A program made the translations under genes and the position numbers. This document shows, one piece after another, positions 38,401 through 53,400 of a stretch of 64,000 bases of DNA (its first letter is position 1; every line of letters starts with the position of its first letter). The stretch lies in the NCBI GenBank assembly GCA_027886175.1, contig JAJNNQ010000075.1, forward strand, positions 82,501,001-82,565,000. The letters run 5' to 3'. This stretch comes from Phylloscopus collybita. Taxonomy: Eukaryota; Chordata; Aves; Passeriformes; Phylloscopidae. A model generated the notes under the pieces. The model was not told the origin of the DNA. It did not search any database and saw nothing but the letters and a program-made list of their open reading frames with translations.

Positions 38401-41400
38401 ATAGTGCAAAAATTAGAAGATCAAATTAGTGTGTTAAACAGTGAGAAATGGTCTTTGTTGGAACAAATCCAAAGACTTGAAAGGTATGTACTTACCAACC
38501 TACTTGACACTTGATAAATGTTGGATGACTTTTCAATGTTTTTCTAACACATATACAAAACCATAACTTAGATATAGGGAATGACTGAGAGTTCTTCAGG
38601 CAGGGCAGTCTTTCCTTTTCATTACATAGTGTTTGGTTTAGAAAAAGGAAGAGACTTCAGACTGATTTTTTTTTCCTATTATTACCTATATAATTTAATT
38701 TTGTAACCAAATTTGTTCTTTCAATGTAATTTCTTTATTTCTTTGAGAACAATTGCTTCTGATCTATTTTACATAGGTTTTTTTCTTCAATTAGCTTTAT
38801 GTTACTTCAATTAGCTTTATTTTTGTGTGTACAGCTTGCAAACTCTGTCAGCAAGATGCTTGTTTTAACAACTGACGTCAACACAGTTTTTCTTTCTGAA
38901 AAGCAAGACCAGTAGGCATGATGGTATCTTTAACAACAGCAAAAGAAAAAGATACGTAAAAGTTTGGTCAAAACATATTATTCTGTAAGCCATAAGATAT
39001 CATTCCTCTTAAGAGGTGTACTAACGCTGTATGTGGGAAAGTGCATAAATTTTAAGTGGCTTTATTGACTTGCATAGTTACCATTGCAAAGCCAGATAGG
39101 ATAGTATGGATTGATTTACTACTGTAGTATTTTGTTTTGCATCCTAGATAGAGTTCTATTGTCTTGTGACAATTTGTGTCTCAGTGCGCAGATTTCAGCC
39201 AGAAGGAGATAAAACTGTTGTTACTCACTTGTTTCATTGATTCACTCACTCAGAGTGCAATGTTTTTCTGGCCACTAATTATTTACTAAAGTGCTCAATG
39301 AAGCTAGTGCTTATTTGAACAGTTTGTGTGATGAAAGTTATTTCTGTTATAGAAATTCTTAAACATACATGAATTGAAGAAGGTCCTCTTGAGTATGTTG
39401 AGCTCTTCAGTATGTTATCTTTATTTCTGTGCTGCAGTGGTGTGATTTGAACAGCAATTTCATGAAAGCTACAAAAATATTTCATATTTTGCTTTTTCAG
39501 TGAAATAGATCTTCTCAAGAATGAAAACTTTGCTGTGTCAACTGTTTATGGTGTAGCTCCCCATCGTTCTTTGAAACAAGTGCCTCTCACAGTCTCAGAG
39601 GACAATGGACGGTACTTGGATATCAAGAGCTCTGAGAATGACAATAAACGTGGAAACATTGAGGAAACAAGCCTTCCTTTATCAGCTGTAGTGGATTCAA
39701 GGACTTCTAAAGATGATATGCTAAATTCTGTGCCCTCTAAAGAGACAGAGAAACTGTCCTCATGTGCTCCATCATCTAAAGCTCCAGTCCACTTTGATAA
39801 ACCTAATAGGTTAGTGATAAATTGTAAACTGCATGCTATTAATAAAAATTCTTATGAAGTGAGTAGATATTTTTCTAACAGTGAAATTCTGCAAAATGAA
39901 TATATCATTTGTGGTTTGGAGGCAAATAAAAGACTTAACATACCTCTGGGTTACAGTGCTGATATTTTTATATTGTTCCTGATCTTTTTAGGAAGGAGTG
40001 CATATGACAGACCTACAGTTTTAGTATTCAGTTTCAGAAACTCTTTTCACTTTCAATTTGTTTCTAAAACCAGCTCTGTTTGTTGCAACAAAAAGATAGG
40101 TAAAATCAGAATAGTGAATCAGAAGACAAGAGAGTTCTGTTCTTTCTGAAATTTTAATTTAATATTTCTCTTCTTCTTGAAGAGTTGTTGGGAAATTTTT
40201 TTACTGTTTCTGTGTAGATGTGTATAACTCTCCTAGAGAGCAGTACTATTTTTCATTTATTTATTTTATAATTATCAGAAAGGTATCTAATGGCATACTG
40301 CTTTTTGAGTTTTGATTTCGGGGCAAGCGTTTACTGAGTAGCTGTGATTCTTTTAATTAAAATAGGGTATTCATGTTGTGTTATTACTTGGAGGCTGAGT
40401 TTATGCTTGTAAGTGTTCTTGAGAAAGCCCTTTCAACCTGTACAAGTGTTTTTATAGTGAAGAGGGGAAGGGGCTTGTTCATTAAGTGATGGATAAACCA
40501 TTGTAGTCATCAGGAGTAACACAGACCACAAACATAATGAGGGTATGTACAACTTAAAATTGTTACCACTGTGGACAAAGATATGCAAGTAGCTCACCCT
40601 ATGATCTTACTGTTTATGTTCCTAGGGAAGCAGGCAGCCATCCTGCTTTGTCTTTTGACAGTTCCCTTGGTGAGCTTTTGCTGGTGTTGATACTCTAATT
40701 TGTTTCTAGAATTACCTTTCCATCTGAAAATACCAAATAGAAATCTATGTGACATTCTTTGCAGATGGAAAAATAAATGCAAGCTTGTAGTGGGGGGCAG
40801 AAAATGAACACCCAAAAAGAAGGAGTTGCTAACCTTGCTAGTAATTACCTTTTCTTGCAAACTCTTAACAATCCTGCTTTTTTCCTGCATTTTCTCTACT
40901 TCTTGCATTATCCTCTAGGGTCAGGGCTACTTTTTCAGTGCTATCTTAACTTTTAGAATGAGACAGGAGGAAAGATAATATATACTGAATATAATACTTT
41001 GAAGTCTCATAAATTTCTTCTCTCTTCATTGACTATATTAGTGCTTAACTAGGAAAGTAGAACAGCTTAGATTTTTCTGGAAAATGGTCAGCGGTTCAGT
41101 TTAAGCTTTCCAGATTTTTTTTCTTTTTAAGGTTCTTTCATATCCTAGCTGAAAATCTAGACTATGTGGTAATCAAAACTTAGAGCTGTTATGCATTGAT
41201 TGCTATATACTTGTCTACCTACTTTCATTTGGTGTGTTGCAAGTTTCTTTTTGCTCAGATTAGTGGTAAGTGCTGGATGGTGTCAAGTGCATGAGTATTA
41301 GATTGACAGTTTGGGGATAGTGAAAGTCTGTATCAAAACAGGATTAAATCACTGAGTGAGGAATTGTGTATTTCCAGTGGCATTTATGACAGTAGAGTCT

Positions 41401-44400
41401 AGAAGAGCAGCATTTGTTCTGCTGCTTACAGCTGTTTTAACTGTAACTGCACATAGATTTATTTGAAAAGTAGTTCAGTGAAGCCATGAATCCCCATTGA
41501 GTTAAATTCACAAGTCCTCTCAAATGCAGTACACTGCAGAAATAAGTAATGCATGTGTAATACGTAGCTATTTCTGTACTCCGCTTTGGGCTTAATATGT
41601 CAGCAAAGGGTCAAAGGAAAGCATATTTAATACAGTGTTTTATAGACCAGTGTCTAGTACTAAATTTTCTTCCTGGATTATGCCCTAGGTTTGTAATAAT
41701 GCAGTAATTTTTTTCACTGAGAAAATAGGATATTTGTTAAATGTTTGGAGATCTGCAGGAGAGGCAGCACAATGGAAATACTGGGTATTTATTGATTTCA
41801 ATCCAGGGTTATTTGTAGAAGACAGTTACTATAATTTATGCAGAATGTACTAAGAAGGGTTAAAACTAAGACTCTATCCTAAGAGGCAAGTTCATTACTA
41901 CTGTATCTATGGAGTGTTTTCTTGGCGTAAATCTTGCCCAGATGGGAAGAGAGAAGAGGAAGTGAGCCTGCTTTGTGTGACTGCACTCAGAGCAGCTGTG
42001 CGTGCATGCTGGCAAATGAGGGCATGGCCATCATTGGAAAAATGCCTCAGTTAACAGATTGCAGTGCAAAGCACTAGCAGTGGTTTAAACAGACTGCACC
42101 ACATGTGTTTATTCAACTAATTTAAGGTGTGTGGTAATCTGCACCAAATACAAGGTGTTTTCTGTTCGTAGCAGTCCTGGCTTTTTGAGTGAATTGACTT
42201 TTTTGTCCCAGAGTTATATTAAATAGAATAGTAGTGCTTGAGCTTTTTATTTGTTGTACTTTCTTATATTTGGACGTCTTCACCCCTGGCATCTGTTGGC
42301 CCTTGAAGAGACTTGCCACTGACTTATGTGCAAGAGGCCTTGGTCTTTTATTGGTTTTGTCCAGCATAGCCATCAAGGATTTTGTTAGACTTCATTAAGG
42401 AGAAGCTTCCTGGACTCCCAAGTATAGCCAGCAATTGTAACAGGATACACGCTGCCCAGAGCTTGTTGTTATTTAACCCACAGGGAAATTCAGTGACATA
42501 TTGTCATACTTACTCTTCATTTTCTGCAAAGTGGGAATGGAACTTTACGCTTACGTAGGATTTTAATTAGGATTCCAAATGGGAAAGGATCTGATTTTCT
42601 GTAGAATGAATGCCAGGTTGAAAGACAACCTGGGCAAAGGGCTGGCCAAGGCCTTGCCTCTGTATTGGTGTTAAGCTGCTGCTTTGCAGTGCTTGCTCAT
42701 GTTCTCCCAGGGTAAAAAAAAACTCTACAGTCTGGAGTAGAGCCTGTAAGTCTGTCAGGAAAGAATATTTTACAGCGTAAGGACTGACTTATTGTGAAAC
42801 AGAGGTTCCTTTGCAGTAACTAGCTACCATTTAAGTAGTTTAGTAACTTTTTTAAAGTGAACCTTGTACAAAACCAAGCTGAATAGAATCAAAACAAGCT
42901 TCCTTCGTTAAAATTTAAAATGTACTTTAAAAATCCATACTGCTAAGAAAAAAACATTTTTTTAAAGTAATAAATAAAAATTCTTGTCTTAATTTTCTGA
43001 ATAGTGAGAAGAGGAAAACTCTGGTATATTTATTGATATCTTCTTGGATTAGTTTAAGTGAGTATAAGTTAGGAGCTTTGATTCTTTGATTCTTAATGGG
43101 CTTTTCAGTTAAAAAAGGGTGAATGATGGTGCATTTATGGTAAAAAGTATTAAGTTTCAGTCTATTAGATAAAATGTGTGTCCATGCACATAATCATTTG
43201 TGTGCTCGTGTGTATTTTTGAGGGTTCAAAGGTGTTGCCAGTTTCCACATAGGAAATAGGGGTTGCCTCCTCTCAGTGTCATTAGAGGACTCAAACAGCA
43301 GATGATAGTAAGGGGTGAGATGCTTTCTGCGCATGTTTTGGAAGACAAATGTTGTTTTTCTTCTTTAAACATAGTGGATGAAGCAGTATTAGATTAGCAT
43401 CTAAGTGCAGGCCTCAGATAAGGCAGAGGAAGTTGTCATTACTGGGGAAAAATAGGGGTGCTGCTGCTTGCCTGTTTAATATAGTGGTCAGTCATTGTTT
43501 TCTGGGAACATTTCTGCCAAATTACCCTTTCAGACACAGCTGTTTTGAAGCTTTTATCAGGGTTTGATATGAATGCTTAAGGCTTTGAGTAGCTTGGCTG
43601 CATGGGCTGGTGCTGGATGTGGCCATGAGGCAGTGCTTGTACAGATGCACCCTGTATGAGGGCTTAGACATCAGTTTAAGATTGACTTTGAGGTTCTGGC
43701 AGTGTTTGAATCCAAAGTTAGATCCCAACGTGGCAGTTGACTAAACTGTTTAAGCCTGAAGCTGACTGACTACTCAAATGCTTTTACGCAATTTGCAGAA
43801 TCAGAGCATTAAGCAAAAATACTGTTTTGTGTGATTTCTGTGCCTGCCCCACCCCGTTTGCATAATTGTATGCTTCCTCTTGTACTGCCTAAGCTTCCTT
43901 TTCTTCATGCTTTAGTGCTATTTTTGTCAGTGCAGCAGTTTGAAAGATGTTATATTTTTTGGAACTAAAAGTAACTTAATTAGGACACTCAAATATTTTT
44001 CTTGCTACAAACTAAACACCCTAAGAGATAATTTTAAAACTTGTGTAGTATGAATCACTTAAACATGCTTTCTGGGTGTCACTTTACCTAGCTGATTAAA
44101 CCAGAGTGAAAGGACTTGCTTTATCACCTTTCTGATTTAAGCTTTCTTCGATGATATTTCAGGAAATTGTCACCAGCTTTCCATCAAGCACTACTATCTT
44201 TCTGTCGGATGTCAGCAGACAGCCGTTTGGGATCAGAGGTATATTTCCAGTTGACATAAACTAAAAGATCTTTAATTTCGCATGGCAGCAATAGTTAAAC
44301 AAGCAATAATTGCTTTGAAACAAGACACAGAGAGATTAATCTATGTGCATGAAAGTTAAAAAATAAAATATGCTTTCAGATTTTATACTAAATATGAAAC

Positions 44401-47400
44401 CTAGTGATAGAGGTGTAATTACTGAGAACTTTTGAGACTCTGCAAGTGGATTCATGCTTTGAAATTACTGACACATCAAAAACTTACAGCTTAATGTGTG
44501 GGAGTAAATTAAACACATTTCTGGTAAGTGATCAGCCTGCTGTGATTTTTATTATTTCTTTCAAATGGTATTTTTCTGTTCCTGTGCTTCTAAAAAAAGC
44601 AAACAAGCAACTTGGTTTTCTAGGTATCTCGGATTGCAGACAGTGAGAAAAGTGTCATGTTAATGTTGGGACGCTGCCTGCCTCATATTGTTCCTAATGT
44701 GCTGCTTGCAAAGAGAGAGGTGAGGAACCCTGAAATTTTACATTTTATTTTTATCACGATATTTTCTTGTCCATTTTGAAGATGTTGTGTCTAATTTCAT
44801 AAATGTCTGTTACTAGCAATCATGTTCTTACTTTTGTGCATGCATCTCTGCTCCTAGAAAATGGTTTTACACCTCTGTCAGGTGAGTTCAGTAAACCTGC
44901 ATGGTATCCTAATATTTCTTCCTCTGCTTAAGGCACCCATTAGCATTCAGCAAGACTGTTACTGTAGGTCCATCTGTTTGTGGTAGCACAAATGTTTTTG
45001 TTAGGGAGGACCATACCAATGGGCTTTGTAAAGAACAGGGGCTGTGAGTTCAAACATTGTTTGATTTATTTGGTCTATCAATTTGAATAAGGAATAACAT
45101 TCAGGTTCTTTTGCAGCACTATGTACTTCAACAAAAATAGTTTTCTACAAACAAATTTTAATGTCTTTTTTTGGAAGCTCCATGTATCAGCCAAGTAAAG
45201 GTTCATCAAAAATAAATTCCTTCATAAGGAAATTAGCAATTTTGCTTATATGTTTTTCTTAACTTTAAAATGAGAATGACTAAAATTTATGAACATGTAA
45301 TGTGGATTTTGAACATAACTGAAGGTGAAGGTTTGCATAATAATTCATGCTATATAGCATACAAAAGGAAGGAAAAAATGTGGCTGATTTTGTTTTGCTT
45401 TGTGTAAATATTGCACCTTACGAAAAATGTAAAAAAAACCCCAAAAAACTGAAGACCTATCAAACAAAATTCAGTGTCCTTATAGTTGACATTGAAGTAA
45501 AGGGTTTGAAGTAGCATGTCTCGTTGAGCAAGTTTTAGTCCTTGTTGACGGGACCTACAGTATGGTAGACTTAGTCGTGTGTTTTGCATAAATTCGTTTT
45601 AAGGCTTTGAAAATTCCTCAAGAAATTTGTACTGATCCTGTAATCTAAAATTTTATATCATAAAAGTAATTACCAGCAGCTGACTGAACTTGAGATATGT
45701 GCTGTGTTTTGAAAATTCATAAAAGACTTTTTATTTTTGAGAGGGTGGGGATGTTAACTGGGTGCTCTGGAAATGCTTCTGTCTTTCACAATAATTCTGG
45801 GAATGTTCCTGGATCAGTGCTTAATTTCTGATTTCTTATTTATTGCTTTCCTTCCTTCTGCTTGGCAGGATTTTGCCTTCTTTTTCACAGCTTTTAGTGT
45901 AATCTGTGTAATGTATTGAATGTTTTTGTGACCTTTAGTCTGTTTCCTACTTAGGTTGTTTTACAGTGAAAGTTACATTTGATTACAGTTTTTAATTTTT
46001 GCCTTAAATTATCTGTTTTAGTTTAATCAAAAAAGCCGCAAATGACCATCAAGTAATTGGATTACATGGGATGCTTAATGTTTCAAGAATTTAAATTTGC
46101 TTTAACAATACCTTCTTTTAGCTGCCTGCCACCTTTTGCTACAGCTATTTTAATGTTCTTTCTGATGTAGTCATGGAACTTGAAGGAAAAGTTGAGTAGA
46201 CCACCTCTCAGTATTTATCCTAATCAAATTATGAAAAGCTAGTGTAAGAATTAGGCTGTCTTCAACAAGGTATAAATTTGAGTCTTCTCCAAAAACAACC
46301 TTATAATGAGACTTTTGCACAGAAAAGTAGTGTAAAAATATACCTGAAGATCACTAATTTGCAAAAGATGTGTAACAGATTCAGATCACAATGCAAAGCG
46401 ATCACCAGTCATTGTTCTGAAACAAGAAGAATGGTAGTATTTAAGATCTTACGCTACCTATGTGTTAGGGTGAGAGTCGAGCACAATTTTTTGATGACTC
46501 CCTGAAATGTCTTTGTTCTTTAAGTATCTGTCATGTTGAAATTGGTTGCAAAATCTTAAGCTGAAAATTACAAGCTATGCATCTTCATTTTGGAGAAACT
46601 GCGTTAGCAAACGTTGACAATCTCTCAGTAGTTGTTGTGCTTTAGCAGAGATTCAGCAACCATTTTTCCTATGCTTTTAAGCATCTTAAGTCAGTAGCAG
46701 CCTCTCTGATCCAGTAGTAAGTGTTCTGGCAAATATTATAGTTGACAGTTCTGAAATTATTTATTTTTGTGCATTGATGCAGCTTTAATTGTTCTTCAGT
46801 GTCTGTAGTTCAGGTTCCAATGGAGGGTAAAAAAGAAGGAAAGACACAGTATTGAGTAGGGTGGCTGAGGGGATAATTTTAGGTGTTCCTAAAAAAAGCG
46901 GTTCAACTGTGTAAAAGCAATAATGCATCATACAGGAAAATTGTCTGAAAGCCATTTGTAGTCATCAAAACTCATGTAACAACATACAAATTAAATTTTG
47001 TTTTCATCTCAAGCATGTAGGTTATCTTAACTCCCTGAAAACATGTGTGTCAATATTTAGATTTGTATATGAATGCACTCACAAATAAAGGAGATATTGT
47101 AATCCAAGTGGAATGACCAGTAACAAAATGCTAAAAACCAATTCTTAAAAAAAAAGCCTATTGTTTGGGATGCAATCAGTGATAATACTTCTTATAAATG
47201 AGCAGCTTGGGTTCATAAAAATTGATCTACATTGGAATGTACTTTCTCAATTGTTATTTTACCACTTAAAATACATTAATAATCAAAAAAATTGCAAAAG
47301 TAAAATCAGCCACCTTCTATTTGTTAACAGATGTACCACAGAAAAATTCCTTTGGCTAAAATGCAATTAGAGGGAAGCAGTCTTTTAAATTTTTTGTAAT

Positions 47401-50400
47401 AACTAATCAGTGCAATACTCAATTTTCATGCTTTCTGAGATGTAAAAGTCAATGGTTTTTTTGTTAGGAAATAAGAGTAACCTTGTTTGGATATGCAACT
47501 TCCATGCTTGGCAGTATGTACTCCTTTAATGGAGTTTGGCCCAGAGTAAACTTTTTGCTTAATTTGCTTATTACTCTTGTTCTTAATCAAAACTTTTATT
47601 TAATTATTTACATCTTTCATCTCACTCATTATTCCAGGGTTAGTCTTTAACTTTCTTTTGTGTTATGTGAACTTAACAAAATCATGATAGTAGTGGTCTA
47701 CTGGATATATACCACTAAATAGTTATACTGAGAAACTGTTGTTTATAGAATTCAACATGTTAAGAATAGAGTTTTGCTTTTATTTGTTTGTAAATTTGGA
47801 GCAAAGATAATGTTAAATCTTCAGGCTCTGAACTGATGCTGTTCTCAACTCCACTAGCTCTCCTCTGTAGATTGAAAGTAATCACATTAATGTGCAGTAA
47901 CTGCACATAAATATTGCCAAGACACACTAATTCTCTGGCTTGTCTCTTTAAACACGGTAGAGTATCTTACTATAAGTTTTCATCTCCGTCTTAGGCTTTA
48001 AAAGCCATAAAATATTGGCTTTGCTAAAGAAATGTAAAAGAAGACGGTGTCAGATCTTGGCAGTATACTTCATTGTTTGCTTCCAGGGGTTATGTCAAGC
48101 AGATTTCATTCTGGTTAGATATGGGTAAAGGTACATGAACCTGAGTTGTTTTCCATGAAAATTGTCAGCTGTCAGTATCTTCTAGATGACCGCTTTAATT
48201 TCACATTATAGGGGAGAATAAAGAAATCTAAATGAACGATTATGGTACTTTGTGACTCTGTAAAACTTAAAATGCAGTAGACCTCTATAGATTATGTTTC
48301 TAAAAAACAAGGGTAGTGCTGTCCACAGCCTTTTTGCTGGTCCTTTTCTGGTATACATGCAGCGTTGGTATTGGCTTGCAGGGCTGTTTTTGTTTGGGGG
48401 GTGAGGGAGCTCCAGAAATATGAGATATAACCATTTTTTAAGTCTCTTTGTTCGCTTCTCCTCCCTATGAGGGTCTAGTGCAGTTTCCTAGAGTAAAGTA
48501 GCTCAGTCTCATAAAGTACCCTTTTCATATGTAGTCTGAAAACTGATGTCTTTCAACACCTTGTCTATAAACCTGACATAGTTCATGGATGCGAGGAGTT
48601 GAATTTGATGTTTATGAATTGAATTGCCAGCTTTTGTTGTATCACAAACTTTTGTAAGTATTTTTTTCAAATAAACAGTACATACAAAGTAGTACAAACT
48701 TTTTTCACACCCACACCCTATCATTGATTCTTATGTAAAAGCATCCCTTTGGGATCTCTCAGAGGCTTACTTCGGATCCTGGAATAATAGTCTCCCTCCA
48801 TGAGAGGTAATTAGAGCTGTGATTTTAATATTAGTAAGATTAGTAGCACAAAGTTTTGAGTCATGCATTAATCCTATGATTAAATATTTTTTTAATTTTA
48901 AAACTAAAAGGATGAATTTGAAACTTCAAATACATTCTTGCCCAAGACAGTCTCTATCAGTGGTTCGTTGATAAATGCAGCTATTCCAGTTGCAGACAAT
49001 AAGATTATTTTATTTTATTTTATTTTATTTTATTTTATTTTATTTTATTTTATTTTATTTACTTGTTGTCAGAGGCTAAGTTACAGAGTAATTTTAACAT
49101 AGGATTGGTTCACAATATAAGCATTGACTAGTAAAGATTAAAAGGCATACATTAACAAAATTGGTCATGTCATCCTGGTTTAGATACATAATTAATACAT
49201 TAATATTTGGAGTAATAAAAAATACTCTTATTTGAACCTACCAAAGTAACCAGTCTTGATACTAAATTTATTCTTTGAGATAATTATTTTGCTTTTGAGT
49301 ACTCCAACAAGAAGACAGTAATTAGTGAGAGCAACTAAGATGTAGAAGACTTGCTGGAATGTTTAGCAAAACATTGTTACAGTGGTGGAAACAACACTGA
49401 CAGAAAATTCTTTGCTACCTTCTAAGAAGCTTGCTATATGATGCACTTTAAAAAATCCCAAAGTTTAATATTTTGTTGTAATACTTTTAATATGTAGGAG
49501 GAACTGGCTTGCATATAGTTTAGGTGGTACTAATTACTATTAAAAAGCCATGTTCTTTTGACCATATTGAAGAGAGAACTACTCTGTATGTCCATATAAT
49601 TGTTGCCTTTATTGATAACTCAAATAGTGAATCCCTTTCAAAGATAATGGAACAAGTTGCTGTAAGTTAGGAAGAAGTTGCCCAGAGATACTATGGTAAG
49701 GAAGATGCACATTTTTCTTTGGAGAGACCTACATGGAGAGTTACACAGAAGTAGAGCAGAGGGAAGATGGGCTGTTTCAATTCTCCTGTGCAATGTGTTA
49801 AGGTCAGCCTCAGAGCATTGTCTATCAGTCACCTGTATGTAGCTGCTCTCACAGTAAAACCAAAATAATTTCTTTCTCCCCATTCTGCATCTGGGTAGCT
49901 CACAGGTGTAAAATGCCTCAGGTATGAACTTGGCTTTTCAATAGTAGAGGTGGGACCTATGACACATAATGTTATATTGCATCAAGCTACAAGTGCCAAC
50001 AACGTTAGGATGTCAGTCTGCTTGGAATCTAATGGGAAAACAGTATCAAACCTCTGGAAATAATAATAATTTCTATGGTCATGAGTGTCACTAGTCACAC
50101 CTGTTGACTGATACCAACACGAAGTATGAAAACTCGCGTTCCGAACTCAAAGGCAAAAGAGAAAAGGACTTGGGGATGAACAGGATATTTAGGAAGGATC
50201 CCAGATTAAATAGAGGGAGAATTGTTGGGGTTTTTTTGTAACCTAAGTTCTGGCTTTATATTGTGACAGTCAGCACAAGTGGTATTCCTTCCCAAGGAAT
50301 GCAGAGTGTTTCAAATAGCACTGGAAGTCCACTCCTTGACTATTAATAATTGTATAGAATCTCCATAACTATGTTGTGAACGTTTCTCTTGAATCTAAAC

Positions 50401-53400
50401 AGCCAAATATTGATCTTACCGTGTTCTACTGGAAAATTACTACTTTCTATAGCTTCTCTGCTGGTTTCAAGAATGAAAAAGCTGAGATTTTTAAAACAAA
50501 TCTACATCCAAGGCATGACCCTTAGCAACAGGAAGAAATGAGCTCAAACCTACCTGTAGGCTGGTTTTTGTTCTTAATGCTCCTTAATGTCCTGAGAAGA
50601 ATCTGCCCCTTAGAAGTCTTTGAGAGACTTCACTTGACCTATTTTGTCCCTCTGTAGAGCAGTTTTGTTCTTTTGGTCCCACAGTCCCCTTTGCTTCAAG
50701 TTTTACCTTCCTGTCCCTGAGGGCTATAGGGAGCACAGAAAATACTGTTCAAGACTTCTCATTGTTTCTCCACTCCCCTTAATAGAAGGAACTGTAGAAG
50801 CCCTGATGCAGCGATGCAGAGAACACTCTCTTCTCCCATAGTATGCATGAGAGAATGTGACCAATGGACAAGAAAATACAGCTAATTCCATCAGCTGTAA
50901 TAACCAGCTTTCTGCAAGGTAAAGAACCAGCCTTGTATCTGCCCCATGTCAATGCTGCCAGGTTACTCATTAGCCTTTCAGACACAAGGCAGTGGTTTTT
51001 AGGTGAATATTCTCAGGTGTTTTCCTTTCATTCAGACTCAGCTGAAAAAAGACAATGTTAGCTTCCTTAAATTAGATAAGAAGATTTAAAAAAACCCACC
51101 TCATGGTACTGTTTTAAAATATAGCAGTAGATCTGAGTAAGCAGTTGAGATTTTTGAGTAGGTATTCAAACATACTAAGAAAGTGAAATCAGTGTGCTGG
51201 TTTCAACAGATGGAACAAAATCTCTTAAGTGTCCCATTACATGGAGTATATTTTTTGTGAAGTTTTTCATAGGAGTATTTAAGAATACTTGCAAGAATAT
51301 TTGAATAATGTGAATTTAGGATAGATTTCAGAAAGTTAGATTTCCCTAAAGTAACAGGTGTTTATTTAGCTTTAAGTTTTTAAATGAGCTTTATTCTTTA
51401 TGGTAGTAATTTGGTTCTGTATCTACAAATTGCTATCAGATTTCATATTTAAAATATTTTAGTTTAGTGTATAAGTAGTGGCATTGAGAGTGGTGTTGAG
51501 GTGGGTATTATTTTAGTAATATTCTTTCAAATCTTTTTGAATTAAAGGAGAGAAGATTCTATGCAGTACAAAAAAAAAGTTAAATAGGTTAAACCCTTGA
51601 CTTCTCAGAACTTTAATGGGCAAAAATCTTGAGTAATCAATAATAATAAGATCTAACATATAGATTCTAGGGGGAAGGAAGCTCTCAGCCGAAGGAAGTT
51701 ATTTAGTTCTTCATGCAATTTAATTTGTAGAGCTTCTTTAATGAAGGTCTTCAGTTCATGTTATTTAGTGTTGTGCTACACTTGTTTAAAAACAACACTG
51801 TTACTCTTAAAAGTATTTAAGAAATGGAAATTTTCAAATTATTCAGATTTATTTTTCATTTCTTCTTCTCTCTTTTTAGATTTTTTAAGTGATAGCTAGG
51901 ATATTTCCATATTCTCCTCTGTCATAAATTCCCTAATCTGTATCATAATTGAGTTAAATATTGCCAATAAATCTTCCAGAACCACAGAACGTTGAAATAC
52001 AGTTCAGGTTGTGTCTTAGTCATATAGCACACTGAGTAGAATTCTTGTGGGGGGAAAAAAAAAAAAAAAAAAAAAGCTTGTCAGGAGTTGACTAGCTTAG
52101 ACATTGCTCTAAAATTGAGCCTTGTTGTATGTTTAATATAAATATAGCTCCTGCTGTTCAGGAAAATACAGGTTGAGCAATGAGGATGTTTTCAGTGGTG
52201 CTTCCACAGGTCCACACGAGCATCATGATTAGGCCTCTTTGAATATGTGCAAGAAGAAATTTGCCCCTCCCTGCAAAGTCATTCCAAACAACCAGATTTT
52301 TCCAGGCTTTGTATAATCTCTCCTACTAACATCAATGTGTTTCCCACTGTTACCTGCTTATTTGTCACAACTTAATAATTTACAAAAACTTTCTGCTGAA
52401 AATGGCTCTAAAGTACACAGCAGCTGTGCAAGGTAATCTCCAGATTACTTACCCATGTTTTTTTCCAGACACTGAGTTTTTTCTTGTTCTTTTTTTCCTG
52501 ACCTCCCAGTGTGATGTTTCTGTCCCTAAGATATTAAATCACCTAAAAACTGTCTGGCTTCCAAATTCAATTGGAGTAAAAGCTCACATCAACGAGGTCA
52601 AGGCAGGGGACTTCCAGACAATGTTTTAGAAACATTTGTTTCTTCTGGGAATGAATACCATGAGCTTTGTAGGCATATTTAGAAAGAAGGAGGTGTTCAC
52701 TGTGAAAATTCTTATATTTTCTCTTTGTATTTTACACAGTTTTTTCTTTGTAATTTGTTCCTTTAAGGGATTTTAATTGCTCCAAAAAGAAAATTAAGCT
52801 TCAGAGATTGCTTTTGTATGGAAAAAAAATCATAGAACCTTTACAAAAATCAGATAATTGTCAATCAACACAAAATCTGTCTGCAGTCACCTTTACCAAT
52901 GTATGTTTCTCAATGTTAAATTTTTTAAATTTGTGCACAAAACTGTGTGAGTGCTTAATTGGAAATTTTAATCTTTAACTCTGTGGCATTTTTTCATAGA
53001 AGCTTTATTCCATAGATGTCTGTGGAGCTTCTGTTCAGTAGGTAGTGAAAACACTTGAAACCATGATTGTCCTCTGATTCTGGTTACAGGTGACCTGCAT
53101 ATGTTAATTGTAATCTTTGCAGAGTTTTTCATTTTTATGTGCTATTTAATTTCAGTTCTCCCCTGATTTTTCCTAGGAGGAAAATAATTCTGACTTTTGT
53201 AGACCTTCAGTTTTCTCAGGTCACTTAAAAAGACATCACTACTCCAAAGTATCTTTTCTAACTGTTTTGATGTTATGTGATGTTAGATTTATCTTCTCTA
53301 GTTTCTTTTGCCGTTAATGAACATATACCCAAAGCAATTTTACTTTGTTTCATTTTCCCCTACCCACAACTTTTTAGGAATTGATCCCACTCATACTGTG

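Larger units (their letters stand above)
44720..53377 (+). other. RELCH intron 10 (8.7 kb)
   Basis: AT-rich intron containing the (ATTTT)11 microsatellite and the 21-A run. I see no retroposon or gene otherwise. Confidence 0.85.
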
